From: Cyclina sinensis
Taxonomy: Eukaryota; Mollusca; Bivalvia; Venerida; Veneridae
Assembly: GCA_012932295.1 (NCBI GenBank)
Contig: JAAONU010000004.1
Location: forward strand, 30,048,304 to 30,112,303
Direction of reading: 5' to 3'
DNA length: 64,000 nt
Positions 1 through 12,690 of this stretch are shown here, in pieces. The translations under genes were made by a program, and so were the position numbers. Each line of letters starts with the position of its first letter. Positions within the stretch are counted from its first letter, which is position 1. The notes beneath the pieces are model-generated. The model saw only the letters and a list, made by a program, of their open reading frames with translations. It ran no database searches and was not told the DNA's origin.

Positions 1-507
1 GAAGAAAATTCATTCTTTCACATTTTCATTTAATAAAACAATACAAAAATACTTCATCTTCAACTGACTTTTGGCAGTAATGAGTTGAAGTTGAAGTAAT
101 TACCGAGATTGATTAGCAGTGAATTTGAGTGAAAGAAATGATTAAATGGTTATTTCATTTTGACATCTGAATAATATTTTAAGTGCACTTTTCTACATAT
201 AATTTGGTGGAAAGTTATCCACAATATAAACAAGAAAAGAGAACTCCAGTGTTAGCATTCAATTTTCTTATATGTTTATTTTTTTAGATTTGCCAGCCTA
301 AATGTTTGTTTTTTGCCATTTTTTGTTGTTTTTATGTCGTTGTTTTGTGACAGTGTAATGTTACTTCAAAACTCACAACATTTAAAGTTATTAAAGGGTG
401 AGCTAATCTTGTATTTCATTCTAGTGTCAAACTATTTGAAATATTATTTGCATTTGCAGTGATGAAATCAGTATTGACTCAGATGACACAAAACTTATTT
501 CAACAAG

Positions 508-1730
508 AGTTATATACTTGCTAGTGAAGCTGAAAAAGTGAAGGCGACCATTCCTGAATATTGCAGAGTTTCTGTGTACCCATACTGCACGAAAGAAGGT
601 ACATAAATTATTCTAAGCTTTTTCTTCTACAAGCAAATAAAGTTTATCCTGAAATCCTAAAAAAATCTAATTGTTTGAATTTTAAGGAAGCATCAAATGT
701 GGGACAGTGTGATGTTTGCTATCACTTGTTACTTCATAAACTTTAACTTTTTTTCCAAAGCAAAATGCACAGTAAAGAAGGTACATATAGTGTCAACCTT
801 GATCTTGCTGAAACATTTAATACAGGCATGTGTCAGGTCAAAAATAGTCATACCAGTGTCATTTCATGTTGAAATATAGATGAACTGATTGTAACATAGC
901 TAACTGAGATAGTTATTTAACAACATAAATTTGATAATTTTTTCCACTGTAACTTAATAATTGGACTACATAATAACACAGGCACACGGACCAAATCTTT
1001 TTGAAACTAGTACTGTTACTTCCTTTTCAGCACAGTAAACACTGATGCTAAACATGTCACTGTAATGATATTAGAAAGTAAATATACAAAATTTAAACCT
1101 TATAAAATTCTTTTCTTTTCAGTTTTATTATTTTACAAAACAAAAAAATAAGGGGGTTTTCTTAGAAATATTCAAACATGTGTACACAGCTAGAAACAGT
1201 TAAAACTAAAAGTTGGATAGTAGTGGCAGAGATCATAGGAAACATCATTTTCAGATAGTGCACATGCACATTTCAAATGTGTTGGTTACTTGATTGTCTG
1301 CAAATGTTAACTTTTATTATAACAGATAAAAGTCTTAGGCTGATATATTATATACCTTAATGACTAAAGATTGCAAATAAACAATTATGTCTAATTAAGT
1401 TTGTGTTATTTATAGAAATAATTATTCTATGTCCATTATTTCTCTTTAGGGTGCAGGCCTAAGGGTTTTGTGGATGGCAAATGTCAACTGTTCCAGAACA
1501 AGGAAGGCACCTCAACTTGCCGCAAAGAAGTGATGTTACATTGTACTAATGGACATTTGGAAAAGGCTGTTCATTTTCAGCAGGTGTTGGAAATAGTTGC
1601 CTGCAAATGTACAAGGCTTCAGAAAGTTGATGAAGATGAAATCATAATGTTAATGGTGTCCTTGTTACCTGTAACATTTTCTGCTTATGTTACTTCAGAC
1701 AGCAAGATCAAAAATGTCACACATGAATAG
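508..1730 (+). CDS. 3' end of a cysteine-rich, probably secreted protein gene (two exons)
   Basis: Two exons join in phase: 508-598 (donor GTACAT; acceptor tentative, exon may start elsewhere) and 1450-1730 (acceptor CTCTTTAG, stop TAG 1728-1730). The joined reading runs through YCRVSVYPYC, GCRPKGFVDGKC, a TC-RKEVMLHC segment and ends the cysteine-rich part with VACKCTRL, followed by an acidic, hydrophobic tail. Eight cysteines in about 75 residues with a final C-x-C recall C-terminal cystine-knot domains, but I do not recognise a family. No start or signal peptide is visible, so the 5' part is presumably left of the window. An AATAAA lies near 1988. The 0.85 kb intron is AT-rich with nothing else seen. 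Could also be a relic. Confidence 0.4.
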
Positions 1731-1735
1731 ATTTT

Positions 1736-3084
1736 ATTTGCAAATTAAGACCCTTTTTGGACTTAAAAAATTGTATTTAGCTTTTGCATGATGGTTATTT
1801 TTGTGCTATATTTCAGTTAACTGTTTTGAACTTACTTGAAAAATGAAAGAAATGTTTAGGGGCATCAAGAAGCAGGTTAGATAACTCCAGACTGAATGTT
1901 TTATTTATATTTTTGGACAAGACATCAAACCATCAAGTTAGATAACTGTAGCTGCATTTTGAAATATAGAAACTATTACCCATTTTAAATAAATAACAAC
2001 TTTGAACAACATTTTGAACAGTCGAACATCCTGTCTTAAAGACAGATTTTGCGATATTCTATATCATTGCTTGTTATATTTTTAAATATTTGCTTTGTAA
2101 ATCTTTTGGTTAATTACCTATAGGTTAAATCGACATGGTTCTGTTGTTCATCTGCCCTGTCCCTCTTTGGACCTTGAGAGCAACTCATTTAATTGTGCAA
2201 ACCTACCACAGGTTAGCAATGATCTTGTTACCTGGTAAATTGTTCCCTTAATTAGGCAAAATATTAGAGGTGATATCAATTTCTATGAAAACTGTAATTT
2301 TTCTTCCTTTTATATCCTTAAGGCTCACCTGCCATTAGACATTTTAGCTATTTGCTAAAATTGTATTAATTTAGCTACAGAAATTATAATTTTGCTACAG
2401 GATGTCTTGCCTTTGTTTTGCTATTTTAATAAAATTCCATATGAAATCAGAAAATCAAACAAACTTAGCTTAAAGAAATTTTCATCCAGGGTTTACTTTA
2501 TACATTTATGAAAGAGTCATTTTAATGCTTTGTAACACCAATGTATAGTGTAGCTGTCTATGTATATTATGTAATTTCACATTAAACTTTAGATGATCTC
2601 AAACTGTTTTCACATAAGTTTGCTTCAAACTGCTTGATAGTAACCCTCTTTTACATAATTTTTATATTGCAAATCCTATGTACAATAAATCCAACATTCA
2701 GAATATCTGAAATTAGACATTAAGTACTTAAGGTACTTTTGACATTTCATATTTCACACATATGTGATGTTTGTTTGATCGTTGCTTTTTCATGAAACTG
2801 TCAAGTGTTCCAAATGCATAGTACTTGTTTAAATATTTGTTTTTTTTAAAGTATTTCTGTATGTGATCTTTGTTCAAATATCTTTTTATTTTTGAATAAA
2901 TACACTGCTTTTAGTTTGTGTTTCTTTTCTATATTATGAACACCTTGGTGATCTATCTCCGAATTACTAATGTCCAAACAATTGGTACTCTTATAATTAT
3001 CATATTTGAGCTTATTTTTCGTCGATACCAGTTGCCCATTTGACAGGCGACCCCTGAAGTGATTAGTTATTTTATGTTTTGGGG
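1736..3084. other. AT-rich flank without recognised genes
   Basis: Probable 3' untranslated and intergenic sequence. I see an AATAAA at about 1988 and long T- and A-rich runs, but no reading frame with splice signals or recognisable motifs on either strand. Confidence 0.4.
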
Positions 3085-3280
3085 GTAGTGCAAGATACAG
3101 AAAGCATCCCATTCAGAGACACCCCTGGTTCTTTTTCTTGATCAGTGTATAGCACTGACACATGAGTCCTCGGTTTAAAGTCTCATCCGAAAGACTATTA
3201 GTAATGACGTTAGTGGAGGAGCGAGGGATCGAACTCAGGACCAGTCCAGTGTGTTACCACTGGACCACATCCGCTCCCAC
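3085..3280 (-). repeat. tRNA-derived SINE
   Basis: Read on the minus strand the element begins at 3280 with a tRNA-like head: GTGGGAGCGG, an A-box-like TGGTCCAGTGGTAACAC and a B-box-like GAGTTCGATCCCT. A body with GGATGAGACTTTAAACCGAG follows. A-box and B-box spacing fits a pol III promoter, but the head does not form a clean tRNA, so this is a SINE, not a functional tRNA. The 3' end is not sharply defined and may reach about 2990. Confidence 0.6.
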
Positions 3281-3960
3281 TTGGTACAGTGCTTATATTT
3301 TGTGCCCAATATAGACTCCGATTTCTTCTAACATGTTTATGTTCCTCTATAGTGACTTTCCGTCTGTCGTTCTCAGTATTGCTGTACTACTGCCTAACCA
3401 CGTTGAGAAGTCCATACTTTTAGAAGTGTGTACACAAAGTACAAATTAAGTTAAAAAAGCTTACTGATATACCTGCCTCAAGTCAAGACGGCTAATTCAA
3501 AAAATTCTGTTCGTCGGTCCGCTGTGATGCTTATGTATCACTGCTTTTGATACACAGTACTTAATATACCAGACTTGAACCTAAATGCACAGCTTTAAAT
3601 CCAACTAATGTTTTGCACGACAATATTTGCCGACTTGAGGTCAATTATGCCTATTCGAAGGCAATTTAAATATCATAAAGCTGCTACATATATAATGTCT
3701 ATATATCCTTTAATTCTACACATCTAGTTGTATCAACATGTGATAGAATGTGTGGAGGGGAAGACATATACTTTTTGTCTTAATAACGACCATGTACTTA
3801 ATGACTGAACCTTATGGATATCAAGCTGAATATTTACCTTAGATCTTTTATCGCCCCGGAAGTGTAACCGATAATGACGTTTCCGGTGTCGTCATCGTAA
3901 TTAAAAGCTGCCTTCTCAGCATCCCCGATGGTTATAGACTGAGATTTGTCAGGATTCAAA

Positions 3961-4440
3961 ATACAAGCCTGAAAGAGAATCTTGAATTAAAAACACAAGC
4001 CTGAAAAGTCACAGTTTAATAACTTTGAACATACATGTACAAACAATCCAAACTATACCTTTCCATGCCAGGGGAGGTAACTTTGAACATATAAAACATC
4101 CTAATTTAAAGTCCTGAAACGTCAAAGCATGTAACCTTTGTACGTACAGAAAACCAGACAATATAATTACAAGTCTGAAAAACCAAGAGCTGGTAACAAT
4201 GGATATAAAACGAAATCCAGTCCACAAGTTTTCATGCCAGGGTAGGTATCTTTAAACATATAAAGCGTCGAAACCTAAACGCCTGAAAAGTCACAAGTAT
4301 GTTATTTTGGACATACAGATTACCAGACAATAAATTTACAAGCCTGAAAAATCAAGGGCTGATAATATCAAACATTTAGAAAATCAAAATCATAACTTTA
4401 AATGCCTGAAAAATCAGCGGTTGGTAACTTTGTATCTACG
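3961..4440. repeat. Degenerate tandem repeats resembling the exon-3 acceptor of gene A
   Basis: About seven irregular copies (spacing about 35-110 bp) share CAAGCCTGAAAA on the plus strand, i.e. CTTTTCAGGCTTG on the coding strand, the same motif as the real acceptor of gene A exon 3 (at 3968). Other shared blocks are GGTAACTTTGAACATA and CATGCCAGGG. They fill the exon-3-proximal part of intron 2. Confidence 0.6.
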
Positions 4441-5230
4441 TAACTGCATTCATCGGTTGTAGTATACATTTTGAATGCAGATATTAAAAGCCAGTATAAA
4501 GATATTAATGAAAACACTACCGTGTTCGAAAATATCCCTTTACTAACTTAATAAAATGCGTTCCAGTCTCATGCTAGTTCGAATACTGAAAATAATACAA
4601 GCGTATTTGTATGGAAACGTACTTTCTTACAGATGGTCGGTCACAAAAGGCTTCTTTATATCTGACTTTTTCCAAGAAGTCGTCACAAAAAAAAGATATC
4701 TACACATAATTTAACTGAATTGTTTAGTTAACGTAGCCTCCTTTCGAATGTTGAGAAAGAGTGCATACCGCAGCGTCTTTACATTCCTTCTCCTGAAACG
4801 GGTTACAGGGGTTATAGGAGTAATAATTGCCTTCACCTTTTGATAGGACATCCTTGAATCTAAAACAAAAAGTAAGAATAATATAATATCATTTGCTAAC
4901 TTACCACACTTGTCTTAATGCAGACAAACGTAGTGTACTAATTTGTAACAGTAAGAGCTTGTTTTCAGGTTGTTTAAACTCAGTTTAATATGTATGTGGT
5001 TTTTGGTGAAAATAACTACTATAATAACAAATTTAAACTATAGACTTTCTCTCTAGGAGAGGGCTGTAGTCTTGTAAACATAGTGCCCCCGGTTTATACA
5101 GCCACCGTAACTATAGGAACGTACTAACTTACTTAGCATACCTCGGTACAAAACAAAACTGTGTAATAATCAGTCAAGGTATTGCTCATTACTTGACTCA
5201 CAAGTATGACTTGACTGCATTCTACAACTT

Positions 5231-5294
5231 GTAGCTTGGACACAAAACGTACATGTAAACTTTACGTTACATGTACGTTTTGTGTCCAAGCTAC
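5231..5294. repeat. Perfect 28-bp inverted repeat (hairpin)
   Basis: Left arm 5231-5258 and right arm 5267-5294 are exact reverse complements separated by 8 bases (ACTTTACG). The arms run GTAGCTTGGACACAAAACGT plus 8 more bases. The duplicated copy near 17148-17168 keeps only one arm, next to a MITE-like insertion. Confidence 0.85.
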
Positions 5295-5395
5295 GATGCA
5301 TGTACCTATGTATACATGTAACATTACATACATTAATTCTCAAAATACATAGTCTTCACATTTTTTTCATTTATATTTTACACCAATAGAGAAGT

Positions 5396-6180
5396 TTATT
5401 ACCCTTCCAGATTTTTTTCTCTTTTTTGATTGGCTATTGATCCGTCGAAAGAAATTGATATTACCGAGCCAGACAGGTAATATACACATTTAATTTCCCC
5501 TTTGGGTACCCAATGGTGTAAACAACATGCGTTGTGACGATGCGCGTACGGTTCGATGTTGTAAAGTGCAAATTCCGATATACACGCACTTTTTAATTGT
5601 CAAATAGAATATATTTACCAGAATAGAGTAATGATAAATATTCTAATCAGTATTTGAAACAAATATGACCTCGCCAAACCTTGATATTAATCACAAAAGT
5701 GTCTTCAACAGACTACTCCTTTTCTCTTGTTTACATTCGTTAGGTACGAAAGCAAATACTTTTTGTAGAAATACAGACAAACTATTGAAATAGAATTTTA
5801 AAAAAGTTTAAGAAAATAATCTGTACTGAATGTGCGGAAGTATTAACCCAAATTTATGGCTTTCATTAAAGATATATATTTAGTATTCAAACAAACAGAT
5901 CACTTCTTGGAAAATACCGCTTTTCGCCAGCACAAATTATGTTGTGACGTCATTTTGCCGTGAAAGGGTACCCTAAAGGGAATGTTATTTCGACGTTTTA
6001 TTTGAAACAGCAATGATTTAGCAGGGGAAGGGTAATAAAATTATTATTTGGGTTTATGAGTGATATATGTGGATATATTACCTGCCAAGATAAAATATCA
6101 CCCTCGCCTAACGGCTCGGGTGATATAAAATCTTGGCAGGTAATATACCCACAAATATCATTAAAAACCCAAGTAACATA
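5396..6180. mobile_element. Composite insertion with inverted-repeat ends in intron 1 of gene A
   Basis: Comparison with copy B (17.29 kb) shows that sequence between CCAATAGAGAAG and AATAGAACTTA is extra in copy A. Its first about 645 bp is bounded by TTTATTACCCTTCC (5396) and the inverted GGAAGGGTAATAAAA (about 6024). The rest is an imperfect palindrome centred near 6112, with arms including TATATTACCTGCCAAGAT and ATCTTGGCAGGTAATATA. No transposase is seen; probably non-autonomous. Confidence 0.6.
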
Positions 6181-7348
6181 TAATAGAACTTAAAAAGCGC
6201 TAAACTTGTTTAAGCACTGGGCTGTCATTATCAAATAAGGAAACGCTAGAACTACTTTCGAAACTACTTATTTAAATATTCACTTACCTTGGTGTGTTAT
6301 CAGAGTTTCCTAAACTTGTAAGGTCTAGCTCGCCTCCATCATCAAACTTACATTTGCATAAAGAGTCCGGATCTTGTTCGCAGTCCTTTAATCTTACTGC
6401 TACAAAATTTAGACATAAACTAATTGTTAGTAAAAGAACTGTTCTTCCTGACATTTCTGCGTTCTTTTTTTTTCAGATGAGTTCTCCAAGAAGCTGGTCT
6501 TAATAACAGATTCTATTTCCGAAATATAAACTTTAATTGTCAGCGGTTGTCCTCTTTCGTGGAAAGAATCTTACGTTTCTCAGTATCTGTTTGTTTGATT
6601 CTAAATAAACACATGTAACTAAAGAATAATGGCAGTCCCAATTGTAAGGAAATAATTAAAATAAGTTGCTTTTAGTTGTATTTTCGCCAAATGAAACAAT
6701 AATTGAATGCTGTATTCCGAAATCACATCAATTAATGACTTCATTTAATTCTTATAGTCATATTTAGTAATTATGTCTTACAAATAACATACTTAAAAAT
6801 GAAGTTTAAACATTCAATCATATGACATTTGACAAAACCCCAACAGATCAAATATCATGTACATGTATAAGGTTTTTATATCGTTAAATTAAACACCAAT
6901 AGTTATCAGAGTAAAGATAACAAATTGGGAGCAGACAACTTTGGTCACCATCATGTGTATATATCACTTGATAATATCAGTTTAATTAACATTAACATAA
7001 TGTTTGAGAAATTTATATTGCCACGTTGCGCCATTTAGAGATTTGAGCTACGAATGAGAGAAATGTAATTTACCTAAAAGTGCTTAGGACTGGCTCAGTG
7101 TTTTTATAGCAATCATTATAATTCAAAAGTAACTCTCGCATCATCATTTGATCACTGTACTTTAAAATTGTAAGCCTCTCTGAAATGACCGATATCTTTG
7201 TTTAACGATGCAAATGTTTGTTTATCACTAACATATGAGTGCTTGATGTACATTTAGACTTTGTTGCAACTCATATGATACATATGGTTGTACTGATAAA
7301 GAGAAAATAATGCTTCGTAAATATATACGTTGTACTGTTTCTTATGAC

Positions 7349-10300
7349 ATGGATGGAATTTTTAAAGTAACGTTATTAGCGTTAAGTTTTGCAATGCTCG
7401 TGACAAACGTGACGTGTAAGGACTGCACTTTAGATGACGAGTGTTCATAATCTTTTACTGACGGAAAGTGGCAAAGTAGACCTGACGAGCTTAGGTAATA
7501 CAAACAATACCCCAAGGTAAATGTTTTCATAGATCTACAAAATTGAATCTAAAATTGTTTTCTTAAACTGAATGCTATATTTTGAAAAATATATTTTCTT
7601 TTCTATTTTGTTGTATTTATGGTGACTTTATGCTACCGTAAAACTCTAATTAATATTTCTCTGAATATAAACTGTAATATTGAAATGTAAGGTAGAGGCT
7701 AAAAAGTTTTTATCAAGTGAAACTATTGATAAATAACCTAAAATTGTAATTGTACAAACATGTAGATTTTTTACACATTTTTTCTGTTCTTGTTAATGTG
7801 GCAGACTACAAGCCTGTGGCTTGATTAGGAAAAAATAATACAATACAAAAATTGTTTTGAAATAAACCTTTCAGATCTAATGTAGGTAATGAGTTGCACA
7901 TGTAGTATCTATTTCTTCGTATTTTCAGATTTAAAGATGTGCTGTATAAAGACGAGGGTTATTATTACTCTTTTAATCCATGTGGCGGATTTACTGAAGG
8001 AGATTGCTCAAACGCAGCAGTGAGTTCTATGTCTTCAACATTTTCCATTCTTTGACAAGCTCATTGACCTGTTTCATTTTTTTTAAATACAACATTTTTT
8101 TTGTTTAAACACATTTGAATTTTAATTAAGTAAACATGCATATTCATATTTAGTTGTTGATTAGAAAGGTTTAAGCTAGGTCAGTTTCTGTTCTTTAAAT
8201 GACAGCCAAAATCTTTGAACAACATTTCTTTTAGACAATACGCAAGTCAGTAAGTGTACGTACTGAAACAAAATGCACTTATTGATTATTTACATACAGA
8301 TCGCGTGATCTTGTTATATTTCAGGTATGTGTTTCTAACCAAGACAAGTCTAAGCAACAACAGATCGGCGACCCTTTAAAGGCTGCTTTTAAATGGGATG
8401 ACGATGGTGGGAATGTAATTGTAGCATACACATCCGGCAAGGGCGTACTAAGGTAAACAAAATCAATATTGGCAACAGTACGATTATTAATTTCATCAGC
8501 TTAATCATAAGCTGCAACATCAGAAGCACAACAGCAGCTGAAGTAGGCAACATAATCAGCACAACTTTTACTTGTACAAGACTGAAAGTGTCTTGTCTTG
8601 CGTTAAAAACAAGTTCAGTTTAGTACTTTGTTTAGAAATGTATCAACTTTTACAAGAAAGAGATATCTTTTCGAGAACAAAAACATTACTTTACCGATCT
8701 GCAAACAGATCGTTTGGTAAATATCTTGTTATAGATAGACAACGGTTAACCTGGTGTGCGATCCAAACGCTTGTAAACCAAGCTTTGAACCACAGGGGGA
8801 ACAAGGGGCTGGCCAGTTTGTAAGTTCTGAAAGACTTTTTTGTTATCATTTAAAAGTGGTGAAACATCATTCAGTTATTTGTAAGAACTAATAATTGCAT
8901 TGGGTATGTATCTATGCTTTAAAATCAAGCATTTCTAAGTTAATAAAAGAACAAATTCATTTTGTTTTAAAAAAAAAAGTTTAGTTTTTGGACCATGCAC
9001 TACATGTTCTCATGTGTTAATCAGCATGATAATGTCTTCGAGAAAACAGCAGTAGCAATTGTCCATCGCTAAGCACTTCTGTTTGCCTGCATGCTTTCAA
9101 GTATGAGCTGGTTTATTGTAGGTCTAATATTAATGTACTGTGACGGTTATCTTATATATGGCCTTGATTAGATTTTTAAGTGCTTCTGTGTTTGAGAGAG
9201 AATATCTACATAAGTGCAATTCAAATAACAGCTTAAAATTTCACCGATTAGAATTTAAATATTGGCTGTAAATATTGGCTATGATGGTTATGATACATCA
9301 GGAATCCCCATTTAAAACTTATCGCTTCCTACTCTCTTTTATAATGTGTTCAGAAATTAAATATAATGTCATGAATTGCATCTAAACCATCAAGAATAAG
9401 ATCATTCATACCGTAGTTCTGTTAGAAACAAGTGATCGAAACTGTTACCATTGAGTTATCCTGCTAGAAAATTTTCAATTACTTTCTTATCATTTGTGAC
9501 AGGAAATGACACTGACCACTATTTGCGCATGCCCAGGCAAGTGTACAGCTAGTGGTCCAACTTCCTGCGGTGGTGGTGGCGGTCCTAGTTCCGGTGCTGG
9601 TGGATCCCAGCTTATAACAAATCACCAATGAAAGACCATAATTTTTTACCTACCACCAAGAACAGTTTTATTCGATTCAAACATTTAAATATTACCTATT
9701 TAGAAGACCAGTGATCATTTATAAAAATAAAAACTACCTAATTCGATATCTTTCTAACAATCGTGGTTTAAGAAACAGTTGTTTTTGATTTTCTATTGTT
9801 TTACAATTTTCTCTCCAATTTTCTCTCCAATGTTATGTGTAATGCAGTGATACAATGTCATTATAATTTTTAGAATATGCGTTATTCATCATCTGCTAGT
9901 CTACTCATGACATGGCCTAGTTACGCAACGATTCAGTTTGATTAGAAAGCAATAAGCGAATTTAGTTAATATTTTGGATGTAGAGTGCAGCGACCGTTTT
10001 GATTTGCTTATCTATTCCTAATTATTGGTATATGTGGTTACAAAGTATTTTTTATCTATCTGTTCCGAATTTAAATCTCTAGAGCGTGACCGAGTTGCCA
10101 TAAACGAGATTACACAGGATGAAAATCGTGAGAAACTTTAATATGGACAATCGATCCATCAGTTTTTGTAAACTTTGATTATCTTGATATCAATACATTT
10201 TAGAAGGATAATGCTTTAAAGCTGCACCTCCATATGGCTCTAAAAATTCGTTTCAGGTGATTTTAAATCTGACTTGATATGCATGCGATAATAATATGCA

Positions 10301-11355
10301 TTTGTTGTAAACACGTGACTTCTAGGCATAAGAAACAAGAGCCTACATTATTTTCTATAATCTCTAAGGAAACAAGTCAGTTCTTGACTGCATTGTGTAA
10401 CTCTGGCGTAAACTGTTAAAGGGGAATACGCAAGAAGAATGCCTCATTGAAACATGTTTTCAAACTAAATTGTTATTTCTTTGTTGTTATAAACCTTTTA
10501 AATCTAATTTTCTGTGTGGGACACGTTTAGAAATAGTTGATACTATGGTGATTTACAGACTAAGAAAAAAAAAAGGTTTACCTTGAAAACAATGTCGTTG
10601 ATCTTATTAATGTCCCATTATCATGTTGTATGATAGTTGGATAGCCGTTAATTTCTTTATTATGCATGTTTGTTTTGTGTCTACTCAATTTTTCTAGTAT
10701 AATTGATGTAAGCAACATGTATCTTAAACTGAATGATCGTTGCTTCAAATAACGTAACACTGATAAATAATAATAATAAGCAGACGACAGTCTTGATTAC
10801 CTGTTTGTATGTTACTGCTGTAAATTCCATGTTTTAAATTCTTAGAAATTAAGACGATTGCATTTAACTAGTAAATAAAAGCACACATTGATTTAAAATA
10901 TTTAATGTAACATGTAACATGCTGAAGAAATCTGACAAATATGTTAAGCACGTGTAAGTATAGGTTTTATTATTTCAGCTTTTTCAGCATGATCTTTGTT
11001 CATTTGAAATTATTTCATCACTGGAATCCTGTTCATGAATTTCAAAATCCAGGCCACCGGGACAGACAACAGTTTATGTTCAAGAATTCCAGGCTTCATA
11101 GTGGTAAGTGTTCTTCTTTTAGTGGTGTTTTTGTTTCAGATAGTAATGTGTACACATATAATGTAAATTTCATTAGATAGCAAAGCAACAAAATTTATTA
11201 ATTTGAATATTTCGACTTTGCAGAGCAGATGTTAGCAACATATAGATATTACTGTGTCATAAAAATATTTTTCAAACGCATCATTTTTTCAGGATAGAAA
11301 TAAATTCGTCTTCAACAAACTTACGAAGAAACAAATGGAGTATGTCCAGATCTGA
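7349..11355 (+). pseudogene. Decayed paralogue of the intact receptor-like gene (plus-strand copy 1)
   Basis: Seven exon remnants line up with the intact gene at 18.6 kb: 7349-7516, 7929-8019, 8325-8452, 8735-8819, exon 5 from 9503, 10979-11103 and 11293-11355. Lesions: TAA at 7448-7450 where the intact copy has TGT (Cys34); one extra A near 7465 shifting the frame; TAG at 8736-8738 where the intact copy has TTG. Exon 5 runs into unrelated sequence without the usual donor (stop about 9633). Exon 6 has indels that destroy the membrane-helix frame. Exon 7 still reads toward KKQMEYVQI. Exons 2, 3 and 7 are undamaged, so decay may be fairly recent. Confidence 0.85.
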
Positions 11356-12504
11356 CGTACAGAAGAGCTTGAAAAGTAAACCATCGTCATATTAATTAAG
11401 ACATTATCATTACTTATTTTGCCACATGACAACGTTTTGAGGATAAGTTCGAAACTACATTAAAGTCATTTTTGTACCCAATGTGACTACTGTATGTATA
11501 GTGGATATGATAAACACTTTTAAGTAGATCAGACACAGAAAAACGTAGAACACAGACGTTTAAACATTTATAAATGAATACATGCTTTTATTAACTTTAG
11601 TAAGCTGACTTTTTCTGCTTTTTCAGTTTTATATTTTGCAAGTATTGCATTATTATAAAGTAAACGTTCTATTTATAATTATGACAGGTATGTTTATAAT
11701 TATAGCAAACTGTGTAAGACATAGGTTTCACAAAATGGCAAGCTATTGGATAGATTTAATTCCACTATACTATAATTATACTACTCAACCTTTGTTAAGG
11801 ACCAAATGTTTTAAGTGTGAATATTTCGGCAATGATTTGATTACAAATCGTACAAATGCTTTTTAATGTCAATTTCGTATTTAATCAGTTTGATCGAAAG
11901 AAAATTTAACTACAAATACTACAAAGCCTATAACATCATATAAAAATCATATAATACGTATCAAAAACACATAAGCCTCTTATCTCTATATTATGGGATA
12001 AGGACGTTGTTATTACGACATGGTACCTACGCAGCCCTTAAATCGTATTTATGACACTGTATCACGTAATTGAAATCTTGAATAATTACAATATTCTTTT
12101 TTATCTCATAACTATTGAAACGCATGTCATTTACCTAAATCTTATGAGAATCGTTGACGAAGAACAAGACTATCCGCTTCACGTTTCATCATTTCATCAG
12201 CAAGAGAACCAGTGAATTTCTAGTACCTTTTGCAAGATTATTTAAGGTTTTGGCATCGAGAAAACTGAATATAAATTAAGTTTATGTCTGATTCTTAAAT
12301 GTTATCTATGTATCCTCTATTATACTAAAAACGACATGTTAGCGAAGCATATCTTGAGAACAAAAGTTGACTTAATCCACAGGATATTCTAGACTAAGCA
12401 CAGATGAAAATACACGAGGAAATGACGAAACATAACTTTTTTTACTTAAGTAATATTGTGCATTGGTTTCTACACTTTGTCCATATATGAAATAGCTCAT
12501 TTTA

Positions 12505-12690
12505 AAACATTAATATCTATTAACATTTCAAAGAAAGTTTGTAAGATTGCCTTAATAAATTTAACTGAAGCGACAGAATATACAGTTTATTACATTAATA
12601 TCTATCAACATTTCACAGAAAGACAGAAGGTTTGTAAGATTGCCGTAATAAAATTAACTGAAGCGACAGAATATACAGTTTATTTAGGGC
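12505..12690. repeat. Two-copy tandem duplication (about 90 bp)
   Basis: The blocks GTTTGTAAGATTGCC, TTAACTGAAGCGACAGAATA and ACATTAATATCTAT recur once each in tandem. An open frame runs through it but only reflects the duplication; no gene is claimed. Confidence 0.6.

Larger units (their letters stand above)
3838..6454 (-). pseudogene. Receptor-like gene A, exons 1-3 only (5' part of a mannose-6-phosphate-receptor-like gene)
   Basis: Minus-strand exons: 6288-6454 (ATG at 6454), 4769-4859 and 3838-3968; all splice sites are canonical and phases match the paralogues (167, 91 and 131 bp). The reading starts MSGRTVLLLTISLCLNF, a signal peptide, then KDCEQDPDSLCKCKFDDGGE, LDLTSLGNSDNTPR, a YYSYNPCNPF segment and YDDDTGNVIIGYTSG. 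Exons 4-7 (rest of the luminal domain, membrane helix, tail) are not found below 3838; similarity to the second copy (15.2 kb) stops at about 3555. No stop or frameshift is seen in the three exons. Most likely a 5' fragment left by the duplication; a shortened secreted product cannot be excluded. Intron 1 holds a 0.78 kb insertion absent from copy B; intron 2 holds acceptor-like tandem repeats. Confidence 0.75.

Noticed and set aside
6294..6503. Plus-strand open frame repeated at 17422-17643
   Set aside because: It is the antisense of exon 1 of genes A and B, conserved only because of the duplication.
12125..12240. Possible minus-strand last exon of gene B
   Set aside because: Splice-like borders exist, but the translation does not match exon 6 or 7 of the paralogues.
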